This document shows positions 1-6,112 of a stretch of DNA of 9,657 bases, in pieces. Origin of the DNA: Verrucomicrobiota bacterium (lineage in GTDB: Bacteria > Verrucomicrobiota > Verrucomicrobiia > Chthoniobacterales > UBA10450); the NCBI GenBank assembly GCA_003218785.1, contig QHOM01000161.1:6934-16590 (forward strand). Reading direction: 5' to 3'. The notes under the pieces are model-generated. The model worked only from the letters and a program-made list of their open reading frames with translations. It did no database searches and was not told the DNA's origin. The translations under genes and the position numbers were made by a program. The number at the start of each line of letters is the position of its first letter. Position 1 is the first letter of the stretch.

Positions 1-144
1 CTCGATGATCCAAAGAATGAACACGGCAAGCAACAGCCAGTTGATTATTTGGATGCTCGCCGACGTGGTGCCACCGTATGCCCACGGAGCGTAAACGAGG
101 GCAGCGAGAAAAATCCAGCGAGCTGCGGCGCGAAGCAAAGGCAT
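1..144 (-). CDS. N-terminus of a probable O-antigen ligase/polymerase-family membrane protein (partial)
   Basis: An open frame starts with ATG at 144 and runs off the left edge of the window, giving 48 residues and no stop. It begins MPLLRAAARWIFLAALVYAP and continues WAYGGTTSAS, then a second hydrophobic stretch at about residues 31-48. The first hydrophobic segment followed by APWAYGGT is a pattern I associate with the N-termini of O-antigen ligase/Wzy-like polytopic proteins of Verrucomicrobia and related bacteria. Such proteins sit in the inner membrane and join or polymerise lipid-linked glycans. No convincing Shine-Dalgarno sequence lies upstream. The gene follows the broken four-helix-bundle gene by only 9 bases, and the heptamer array at 149-171 covers the region where a ribosome would bind. 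Placing it at the end of a polysaccharide cluster fits. The visible part is too short to separate a ligase from a polymerase. Confidence 0.6.
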   Translation of the reverse strand, partial: MPLLRAAARWIFLAALVYAPWAYGGTTSASIQIINWLLLAVFILWIIE

Positions 145-148
145 GAAT

Positions 149-171
149 GGTTATCAGTTATGGGTTATTGG
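149..171 (+). repeat. Degenerate heptamer array (GGTTATY type), left flank of the four-helix-bundle gene
   Basis: Three consecutive 7-mers can be read on the plus strand: ggttatc, agttatg, ggttatt, followed by gg. The array contains the TGA stop (154-156) of the minus-strand four-helix-bundle frame, so that protein's last few residues (EPITHN) are encoded by the repeat. A related array lies at 628-662 in the opposite orientation. The units are imperfect, as in the other heptamer arrays of this window. Confidence 0.55.
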
Positions 172-574
172 CTCCACTACGGAGACCGTTTTTTGCGCCC
201 GCTTTAAGTAATTCATGTATCCATCTAAAAGCTTCACTACGTGAGCCCCGAGATCTCTTCCCCGGCTAAGTAATGCGGCGAAGAGAAACCCTTCGTCGTG
301 CCCGGTTATCAAATGATCGAGAATTTCCCAACACGATCCGCGCGTTACTACAAAACTTCGCATTGTCAAAAAAATGAAATCGTCCGTATCCCTCAGCGAT
401 GTTCGCCGTGGTTGAGCGTGCCGCCCGCAATAGCTGATCGCCTAATCGGTAGCGCTCATCTTTTGGCAAAACAGGGATAGCCTCTTTCGCGATAAACCAT
501 CGGAGAGTTCGGCACTCCTTCCAACATTCCAAGTCTGCAAAAGTTCTGATGACGGTCTGGTCATCTGGATTCAT
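154..574 (-). pseudogene. Frameshifted four-helix-bundle protein (23S rRNA-IVP / S23 family)
   Basis: The ATG at 574 opens a frame with the family hallmarks FADLECWKECR (about residues 12-22), then YRLGDQLLRAARS and NIAEGYGRFHFFDN. The frame breaks at 337-342. The continuation GSCWEILDHLITGHDEG, ending with the typical LLDGYMNYLKRAQ helix, is read in another frame down to the TGA at 154-156. Rejoined at NAR/GSC the product would be about 140 residues. The family is usually nearer 115-130, and the excess is partly a C-terminal tail encoded by a heptamer array. A two-base loss (or one-base gain) next to the alternating GCGCG tract explains the break. The family was first described as ORFs inside intervening sequences of 23S rRNA and is common as a stand-alone gene. 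It is structurally related to the Avd accessory protein of diversity-generating retroelements. Its cellular role is poorly defined, and no rRNA or reverse transcriptase is nearby. A sequencing error remains possible. Confidence 0.8.
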
Positions 575-627
575 TTGCTCAGCGTATCAAAGACACCGAA
601 TGACAGGTAACAGAATCAGCGATGATG

Positions 628-662
628 ATTCACCAATAACTATCAACGCTTAACTAATAACC
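628..662 (-). repeat. Degenerate heptamer array (RGTTATT type), right flank of the four-helix-bundle gene
   Basis: On the minus strand five successive 7-mers read ggttatt, agttaag, cgttgat, agttatt, ggtgaat. The consensus matches the array at 149-171 but lies in the opposite orientation, so the four-helix-bundle gene sits between inverted copies. The array occupies the gap between the stop of the phosphotransferase gene (676) and the start of the four-helix-bundle gene (574). Nothing else is recognisable in that 101-base gap. Confidence 0.55.
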
Positions 663-675
663 CGCTGAGCTTCGT

Positions 676-2079
676 TCAGCGCCCTTTGCCGAAGAGCATC
701 GTATGAACTGTTTTCAACACAATCATCGCATCGAGCTTCAGCGAGTAATGGCGGATGTAGAAGAGATCGTACTGAAGCTTCTCGACTGCGTCCTCGTCGC
801 TCTCGCCGTAAGGATAATTCACCTGCGCCCAGCCGGTGATCCCCGGTTTCACCAAGTGCCGGAAATGATAAAATGGAATCTTTTTCTGATACCGTTCGGC
901 GCACCTGATCCACTCCGCGCGCGGACCGATCAGACTCATGTCGCCCTTGAAGACATTCCAAAGTTGCGGCAACTCATCGAGCAGCAGTTTCCCGCGCCCG
1001 AGACGCGATTGCCGGAAGATTGCGGGACGGCCGCTCTCCATCCAAATCAGTAAGAGAATCAGCGGAAAGAGCGGGACGGAAATCAAAAGGAGAGCGGCCG
1101 AAAAAATCACATCAAAGAGCCGCTTCAAGTAGTGGTATGGGGAAATACGCGCCAGTTGAAAACCCATCTGCAGCGGCCAGAACGGATCAATCGTGTGTAT
1201 CGGCACATGACGCCAATGCGCCTCGTGAAATGATTCGAGGGTATAAACGCGCGTCCGCTGAAATTGAGTTCGCACTAAGCGCTCGAGCAGTTCGGGGCCG
1301 AGCCCATCAATGCTCTCGGCTAAGATCACGCCGCTGTAACGTCCATCAAGTTGCGCAAGCCTGGCCGCGATGCCGCCTTGAACAATTGGCGACCCTGCGC
1401 CTGCGATTGCCGATCCGACACGCGCGACATCGTTGTCCACGAATTCCAGTTGCTGCTGATTCGGCGATTGTTTGTAAGCCTCATAGAAACGCGTCGCAAG
1501 CTCACCGCTGCCGATTACGAGAAATGCCCGCTGCGCGGCCGAAGCGGCAAAGAGCTGCCGGAAAAATCGCCGGTAAGTAAGGGATATTGGTAGGAAAAAG
1601 ATGAAACTGATCAACAACACACCACGGCTGGGCTTCATTCCTGCGTCGAATGTCGCCGCTGAATAAATCAACAGCGAACTGATCGCTGCCGCTGCTGCGA
1701 CCGCAAGAATATGCTCGGTCGTATAGATCAGACCTCGCATTTCGGTACTTCGGTTGTAACCGCCGATGATGTAAAGTGCTTGTAGAATAACGGCAAGCAC
1801 CACGCAATCAACAAGCACAAACTCAAAGGGGCTGACAAAGAATTGGTCGCGGCGAATGTAGCCAACAATCCCATAAAGGACTACCCAGCACACGGTGTCG
1901 CACACGACGTAGAGCAGGGCAGCGATCCAATCGTGGTCGCCGACACTTCTTGAAGTTCCTGGCGATTTCTTATCAACGCTGTCCAAAGCGAACGCAGATT
2001 CATCGCAAACTGGCGGCTCACTCAAATCTTCAACCAACAATTTCGATCGAGACGGATTTTGCGATGGTCGAGAGAACAT
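676..2079 (-). CDS. Polyprenyl-phosphate hexose-1-phosphate transferase (WcaJ/WbaP-like), with an internal deletion
   Basis: The 467-residue protein matches exopolysaccharide polyprenyl glycosylphosphotransferases, which move a sugar phosphate from a UDP-sugar to undecaprenyl phosphate and so start each repeat unit at the inner membrane. After a polar N-terminus come membrane segments at about 51-73, 86-106, 122-145 and 153-168. A nucleotide-binding-like fold follows, with LVIGSGELATR at 187-197. The catalytic domain begins at KRLFDVIFSA (319-328) with a membrane helix to about 346. It continues with IFRQSRLGRG (354-363), LDELPQLWN (367-375), KGDMSLIGPR (378-387), KPGITGWAQVNYPYG (411-425) and LFGKGR at the end. 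LDELPQ carries the Asp-Glu pair corresponding to the catalytic dyad of PglC. Family members have about 35-40 residues between the FRQxRxGR and LDELPQ motifs, including a KFRSM-type segment; here only three residues separate them. Frame is kept, but activity is doubtful. No clear ribosome binding site precedes the ATG. Confidence 0.9.
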   Translation of the reverse strand: MFSRPSQNPSRSKLLVEDLSEPPVCDESAFALDSVDKKSPGTSRSVGDHDWIAALLYVVCDTVCWVVLYGIVGYIRRDQFFVSPFEFVLVDCVVLAVILQALYIIGGYNRSTEMRGLIYTTEHILAVAAAAAISSLLIYSAATFDAGMKPSRGVLLISFIFFLPISLTYRRFFRQLFAASAAQRAFLVIGSGELATRFYEAYKQSPNQQQLEFVDNDVARVGSAIAGAGSPIVQGGIAARLAQLDGRYSGVILAESIDGLGPELLERLVRTQFQRTRVYTLESFHEAHWRHVPIHTIDPFWPLQMGFQLARISPYHYLKRLFDVIFSAALLLISVPLFPLILLLIWMESGRPAIFRQSRLGRGKLLLDELPQLWNVFKGDMSLIGPRAEWIRCAERYQKKIPFYHFRHLVKPGITGWAQVNYPYGESDEDAVEKLQYDLFYIRHYSLKLDAMIVLKTVHTMLFGKGR

Positions 2080-2127
2080 GGAGGTGCGATTTGTTGAGGG
2101 GCGCTAGAATCTTAGTTTATGACGATC

Positions 2128-2142
2128 TGACATCATTTGTCA
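2128..2142. promoter_or_regulatory. Short perfect dyad, possible operator upstream of the phosphotransferase gene
   Basis: TGACA and TGTCA flank a 5-base spacer, giving a perfect inverted repeat centred about 56 bases upstream of the ATG at 2079. It lies in the only sizeable intergenic gap of the cluster, where a promoter for the phosphotransferase gene might be. I could not identify convincing -35 and -10 boxes around it. A dyad this short can occur by chance. Confidence 0.2.
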
Positions 2143-2170
2143 TTAGGATTCAAGCCTCGCTCCTTGGAAT

Positions 2171-2262
2171 GCTGACTTCTCCGCGCTGAAGTTCTGTCCT
2201 CCGATTCTTCGACTTCCGACCTTTGTTTTCTGCTTCCAAACCTCAGTCGTTCGTTTCTGACC
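2171..2262 (+). repeat. Degenerate heptamer array filling the intergenic gap (TTCYGAC type)
   Basis: On the plus strand this pyrimidine-rich stretch has a G, often as GA, spaced 7 bases apart with occasional 6 or 8. The G positions are 2174, 2188, 2196, 2203, 2211, 2218, 2225, 2232, 2246, 2253 and 2259. Typical units are ttctgac, cttccga and ctccgat, about 13 in total. The pattern resembles the ctctgac units at 7165-7192. It occupies much of the 236-base gap (2080-2315) between the GT4 gene and the phosphotransferase gene. The rest of the gap shows only the short dyad at 2128-2142. Confidence 0.5.
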
Positions 2263-2315
2263 CTAGCAATAATTTCTGCGAGTTTTCAGTAGTAACCAGT
2301 CGCGCATTTGTGGAC

Positions 2316-3500
2316 TCAATCAAACAACATGCAATTTGGTGGGGCTGAGCGTCCCAGCACCCATTGATACACGGCAAACATCTGCGATGCGATTTCCGAC
2401 CATGAGAAATTACCTATCGCAAGATCGCGACCGCGACGGCCCATTTCTTCAAGCGCCGATTTTTCCAACGCGAACAGTTTTCCCAACGCCCCGGCGGCCC
2501 CTTCCACGGTCGCACTCATCCGGATCGCCGCCCCGTTTTCGAAACCCTCTGGGAGATTGCATTCCTGTGTCATTAATACCGGACGTGCATGCGACCATGC
2601 TTCAAGAACAACGAGAGGCTGCCCCTCGCTCAGCGACGGCAGTACGAAAGCATCAGCATTCTGGTAGGCAGTGTCGCGCGCTTCTCCAAAGAGTGGCCCT
2701 GTAAACTGTACTGAGTCGGCAATCTTCAATTCGCGGGTGAGTTGCTCCAGCTCCCGTCGATGTCCGCCTTGATCCCAACCGGCGATCACCAGGATCCAGT
2801 CTTTCTCGTATTTGAACGCTTTCTTCCATCCGCGGAGAAGAATGCTCAAGCCTTTCTTCGGATGGAGACGCCCCAGATAAAGTAAAACTTTGCGGTCGCT
2901 GGCTGCATGGGCGGCCCAGGGCGGCGTCCGATTAGTCGCGTTGCTCGCGCCTACTTCAACTCCGTTCGGAATAACGCAAACAGGATTTTTTAAGCCGAAC
3001 GCCCGAATGGCTGCCGCTTCTGCTTGATTAATCGCGTGGATACAGGCGGCATTCTCCAAGTGCCGCCGTTCAAAAGCAAAACCTGCCATGATTTTTTTCC
3101 AACGCGAATTATGCAAAGCCCACGGATCGAGCATTCCGTGTGTCGAAACCATGTAAGGCCGCGGCGTGACGCCGCCATTGGATTTGGACCACCGAACGGC
3201 GGCTACTGACAGATAGGTCCAAATACCATGCGTGTGGAGAAGGTTGGGTGTCAGAGACGAAAGCTTACGCGATAGTTCCGGAGCATACCGGAACGCGGCA
3301 TGTTTCGATGCTACGAGATGAATAGATGAATTCCCCCATAGTCCTCGGTCTTCCGGCGAGAATTCATCTTCCACACCTATGATATCGACGTGAATTTCGT
3401 GCTCGTTTTCCAAGAATCGCGAGAGGTTTCGCACGCAATCCATCAATCCTCCTGCGCGCCGCGATATGTAAGGCGCGAGCATCGACACTTTCAGGCTCAT
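2316..3500 (-). CDS. GT4-like glycosyltransferase (GT-B fold)
   Basis: The protein has 394 residues if translation starts at the ATG at 3500, whose A-T-G-A overlaps the TGA of the preceding gene (3499-3497). An in-frame ATG at 3551 exists but would force a 55-base overlap and adds residues with no resemblance to the family, so the coupled start is preferred. The N-terminal domain has RRAGGLMDCVRNL (14-26), LLHTHGIW (87-94) and STHGMLDPWAL (119-129). The C-terminal donor-binding domain has YLGRLHPKKGL (208-218), with Arg211 and Lys216 at the usual donor-phosphate contacts. It also has the EX7E motif SEGQPLVVLEAW (291-302, Glu292 and Glu300). Such enzymes move a sugar from a nucleotide donor to a lipid-linked glycan on the cytoplasmic side of the membrane. 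The sugar and linkage cannot be read from sequence. The gene is the last member of the tightly packed operon segment before a 236-base gap. Confidence 0.88.
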   Translation of the reverse strand: MSLKVSMLAPYISRRAGGLMDCVRNLSRFLENEHEIHVDIIGVEDEFSPEDRGLWGNSSIHLVASKHAAFRYAPELSRKLSSLTPNLLHTHGIWTYLSVAAVRWSKSNGGVTPRPYMVSTHGMLDPWALHNSRWKKIMAGFAFERRHLENAACIHAINQAEAAAIRAFGLKNPVCVIPNGVEVGASNATNRTPPWAAHAASDRKVLLYLGRLHPKKGLSILLRGWKKAFKYEKDWILVIAGWDQGGHRRELEQLTRELKIADSVQFTGPLFGEARDTAYQNADAFVLPSLSEGQPLVVLEAWSHARPVLMTQECNLPEGFENGAAIRMSATVEGAAGALGKLFALEKSALEEMGRRGRDLAIGNFSWSEIASQMFAVYQWVLGRSAPPNCMLFD

Positions 3501-4714
3501 CGGCGAACCAGCGCTTTCAATAGAAGCCATGAGAACAGGGTAGCGCGACATATCGGAGTAGCTTTGGCAACGTCGATCGCGCGCTGTGCTCCGGTCGCGA
3601 AATGTGCCGGTGTGAAACCCGCGACAATACGCCGGCTTTCCCCTCCCATTTCTTCGAGGCGCCGATCAGAGAGACGCGACACATTCACCATCAGCCTACC
3701 GAGGTTTTTCACAGATGCGGGATCAAACGTAAATCCGTTTTTACCTTCAGCGACAAGATCGGGCACACAGCCGCATCGATTCGAGACGATTACAGGCAGG
3801 CCTGTTGCCATAGCTTCATTAACCACAAGACCCCACTGTTCTGGAACGCTGGCGTGCACGAACGCATCAGCGAGCGCATAGTAGGCTGGAAGCTTTCGAT
3901 ATTGAATGAATCCCGGCAATAGAACGTGCCTGCGCAAGTTGAGAGTTGAGAGTTGAGAGCTGAGAGTTTCGCGTAACGGGCCGGCGCCGAGAAGAACGAG
4001 GTCCCACGGTGACAACCCTTCCAGTCTGCCCGCTAATTCGCGATAGCTCGCGTACGCGCGCAGCAAGGTGAGGAGATTCTTTTTTTCGACAAACCGCGCT
4101 GAGGCGAGGAAGTACCTCTCCGGCAGATTTAATTCCCTCCGGAATGCCGCCTGGTTTGCGCGGACGTGTGCCGCGTTAGTGGCGAAATATTCGTTGTCCA
4201 CCACGTCATAGCCAGTGAAAACGCGATCGCGCGGTAATCCGAGAGTAATCAAATATTCCCTTTGCAACTGTCCGCCAGCCAGCCCGGCCGAAAACAACGA
4301 AACAACCCTCCGCTTAATTAACTCTGCCAACGCGTATCTCTCCTCATCAAACGCATTGCTTTCCGACATTACCACGGCGGGGCGTTGATTTCGCAGACAC
4401 CATTCCAAGGCGACGAGCGACGCCGGCGTCGCCCAGCCAGGAATCATCGCCACTGCCGGATCTACTTCACGAAGGGCATTCGCCATTCTTTGCCGAAGTC
4501 GCCCGCGCTTAAGACTACGACCATCCGGGACGTCCTCGAACAATGTTACTCTGCGGAATGCCCGCGGTTGGTCTATCCTCTCCCATTGGTACTCGCGCGT
4601 GATTGCACAAGTTTCCACCGCAACGACGCGAAAAAGGCGCGCCGCGGCTTGAAGCCGGGCCCGATGATAAGGTCCTAACCGGTCAAAAAGGATTGCGATC
4701 GACCCATCTTTCAC
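3497..4714 (-). CDS. GT4-like glycosyltransferase (GT-B fold) with a repeat-encoded insert
   Basis: This 405-residue protein starts with GTG at 4714, and the GTGA overlaps the stop of the polymerase-like gene (4713-4711). The N-terminus has LFDRLGPYHRARLQAA (9-24). The donor domain has FLASARFVEKKNLLTLLRAY (202-221), with Arg207 and Lys212 at expected positions. It continues with LVLLGAGPLRETL (239-251), a loop SSQLSTLNL (252-260), LLPGFIQYRKLPAYYALADAFVHAS and EX7E as EQWGLVVNEA (292-301, Glu292 and Glu300). The loop SSQLSTLNL is encoded by four tandem heptamers, replacing what is normally a helix with acidic and leucine residues before the next strand. Catalytic residues are retained, so the enzyme is probably functional. 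It would add one sugar to the growing repeat unit; donor and acceptor are unknown. Its end overlaps the next gene's ATG by four bases. Confidence 0.88.
   Translation of the reverse strand: MKDGSIAILFDRLGPYHRARLQAAARLFRVVAVETCAITREYQWERIDQPRAFRRVTLFEDVPDGRSLKRGRLRQRMANALREVDPAVAMIPGWATPASLVALEWCLRNQRPAVVMSESNAFDEERYALAELIKRRVVSLFSAGLAGGQLQREYLITLGLPRDRVFTGYDVVDNEYFATNAAHVRANQAAFRRELNLPERYFLASARFVEKKNLLTLLRAYASYRELAGRLEGLSPWDLVLLGAGPLRETLSSQLSTLNLRRHVLLPGFIQYRKLPAYYALADAFVHASVPEQWGLVVNEAMATGLPVIVSNRCGCVPDLVAEGKNGFTFDPASVKNLGRLMVNVSRLSDRRLEEMGGESRRIVAGFTPAHFATGAQRAIDVAKATPICRATLFSWLLLKALVRR
3938..3965 (+). repeat. Four tandem heptamers inside a GT4 gene
   Basis: On the plus strand the units are gttgaga three times exactly, then gctgaga, followed by gttt. 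The array lies inside the minus-strand GT4 gene (3497-4714) and encodes the loop SSQLSTLNL. The frame stays open, although 28 bases is not a multiple of three. Confidence 0.85.
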
Positions 4715-6069
4715 ACCAAGCTGTGCTCGCCGCTCCTGCTACGTTCCATTTGAACTGGCACGCCGCCGGCAAATGGCTGCCGGGGTGGAATTCGTGCGAA
4801 AAATTCACGCCGCCGAAGCCAGAAAAGCAGGAGACAGGGCCAGAAAGACATTCCGAACCACGCATAAATGCCAGGAAGATCACCGCCGCGCAGCAATGGA
4901 ATTACTGCGGCGGCAAGAATGCCGCGAACCAAAAGACCTGTCAGAGGAACGATATGTGTGCTGAAAGAAACCAGGCGGCCAAAAGCGAATCCGTAGATGA
5001 TAGACAAAATTACGACTCCAACCAATCCGCCTTCCTGATAAAACGAACCAAAGAGACTCGGGGAAATTCCAAGCGTGATCCCCGTGTCCGCAGTGATGAT
5101 CCCGAGCTTGTTCATATAGCCACCGACTGGCTTGTCGGGCCACCAGGCGCGTGGAATAGGCCGCTCAAGGATCTCGAGATGCTCCCCACCGTAACTGTAA
5201 TCGAGCAGCTTCGGATAGACTTGCCGCAGAAGCGCAAAGCCATCGAGCATGTTGGCATCCTCGGCAAAAGCGAACCTTTCCCACGCGCTTTGTTCCAGTT
5301 CCCCCGTCGGAGTTTCAGTGTTCCGAAGCGCGCCCGCCACCGCGAATAGGCCAACGGCGCCAACGAGTCCGATGGCTAGCACCTGAGCGCGACGAACGAC
5401 CGATTGGCCCGAAGACAAGATGATTGTCACCGCCACGAACCAGCCGAGAAGCTGGAACCGCATCGATGGTTGGAATGTGAGATAAATAATCGCGACAAAA
5501 AGAAGCGCGGCTACAAGTCTTTCGCCATCTGTCTGGAATGCTCTGCTTTTCCAAAGCGCCGCGATAAGAATGGCCACTCCCACCAGGCTTAACGGGAACA
5601 GAATCAGGTAGCTACTGACCTCAAAGCCCATCGACTTCCCGGAAGCGACCTGAACCACAACCGACCGCCGCGCGAGTAAGGAGATAAGAATGCAGATTAC
5701 ACCCAACGCGAAGACGCGCGGCTTGAGCCAGCTCAGCAATTCAGGTGAGGCGAGCTTATCAGAGACATTAATCCGGCGCCTTTGCACCAACATATAAATG
5801 AAAAGCAAGACGGTTTCAGCAAGAATTGCGATGGCTTGCACGTCCAACGCACTTTTGGCATCGATCGGATCGAAGCCGAAATTAGTAAGATCCGCCGGTG
5901 AAGTCCACCCCAGAAGCAAAGCCCAAAATCGGAAAGTAAAAACATAGAAAAGAAGAGTACTAATTAACAATGGTATTTCGTCGTGTTTTCTCACAACCCA
6001 GAGCACGCCAAGCACAATCCACGCGATCTGGCATACACTTAGTGTTATGAGCAGGGCGAAGAAACTCAT
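4711..6069 (-). CDS. Wzy-like oligosaccharide repeat-unit polymerase
   Basis: This 452-residue, strongly hydrophobic protein has about eleven candidate membrane helices. They lie near residues 3-26, 33-54, 76-96, 118-134, 150-173, 183-200, 205-222, 228-247, 346-366, 375-393 and 400-418. The long non-membrane loop at about 250-345 contains ERPIPRAWWPDKP (302-313 region) and then TGITLGISPSLFGSFYQEGG (329-348). That arrangement is typical of O-antigen or exopolysaccharide polymerases, which join lipid-linked repeat units on the periplasmic side. An Arg in QPSMRFQLLG (200-209) is also usual for these proteins. Sequence conservation in Wzy proteins is low, so the assignment rests on topology, this loop and the neighbours. 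The ATG at 6069 has a good AGGGGA ribosome binding site. The gene follows the GT4 gene by 43 bases and its stop overlaps the GTG of the next gene. It could alternatively be a ligase. Confidence 0.8.
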   Translation of the reverse strand: MSFFALLITLSVCQIAWIVLGVLWVVRKHDEIPLLISTLLFYVFTFRFWALLLGWTSPADLTNFGFDPIDAKSALDVQAIAILAETVLLFIYMLVQRRRINVSDKLASPELLSWLKPRVFALGVICILISLLARRSVVVQVASGKSMGFEVSSYLILFPLSLVGVAILIAALWKSRAFQTDGERLVAALLFVAIIYLTFQPSMRFQLLGWFVAVTIILSSGQSVVRRAQVLAIGLVGAVGLFAVAGALRNTETPTGELEQSAWERFAFAEDANMLDGFALLRQVYPKLLDYSYGGEHLEILERPIPRAWWPDKPVGGYMNKLGIITADTGITLGISPSLFGSFYQEGGLVGVVILSIIYGFAFGRLVSFSTHIVPLTGLLVRGILAAAVIPLLRGGDLPGIYAWFGMSFWPCLLLFWLRRREFFARIPPRQPFAGGVPVQMERSRSGEHSLV

Positions 6070-6078
6070 TCAATCCGA

Positions 6079-6084
6079 TCCCCT
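6079..6084 (-). promoter_or_regulatory. Ribosome binding site of the polymerase-like gene
   Basis: AGGGGA on the minus strand ends nine bases before the ATG at 6069. It is the clearest Shine-Dalgarno match in the window. The gene it precedes follows a 43-base gap and is one of the few here without a tightly coupled start. It supports the ATG at 6069 as the start. Confidence 0.6.
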
Positions 6085-6112
6085 AAATTACCATGGCAAT
6101 CGAATGAATAAC

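Noticed and set aside
368..374. Programmed frameshift at the T7 run in the four-helix-bundle gene
   Set aside because: The conserved DN..FC...AR pattern after the run is still in the first frame, so the break lies about 30 bases further on, at a site with no slippery heptamer.
154..574. Diversity-generating retroelement suggested by the Avd-like four-helix-bundle protein
   Set aside because: No reverse transcriptase, no template/variable repeat pair and no adenine-biased variation in the window. The family is common as a stand-alone gene.
149..662. CRISPR array or 23S rRNA intervening sequence around the four-helix-bundle gene
   Set aside because: The repeats are 7-mers without spacers and no rRNA sequence flanks the gene; both neighbours are polysaccharide genes.
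663..681. Hairpin cgctga / tcagcg at the end of the phosphotransferase gene as a terminator
   Set aside because: Only six base pairs with a 7-base loop, overlapping the stop codon, and no T run follows on the transcribed strand.
1020..1580. Plus-strand open frame of 186 codons
   Set aside because: Arg- and Ala-rich shadow of the phosphotransferase gene on the other strand, with no family resemblance.
3501..3551. Longer start for the GT4 gene at the ATG at 3551
   Set aside because: It would overlap the upstream gene by 55 bases and add a leader unlike the family. The ATG at 3500 overlaps the upstream stop by four bases, a standard coupled start.
4603..5349. Long plus-strand open frame of 248 codons
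   Set aside because: It lies antisense to the polymerase-like gene and the start of a GT4 gene. Its translation is rich in Lys, Arg and Pro with no recognisable domain, whereas the minus-strand frames show clear family motifs.
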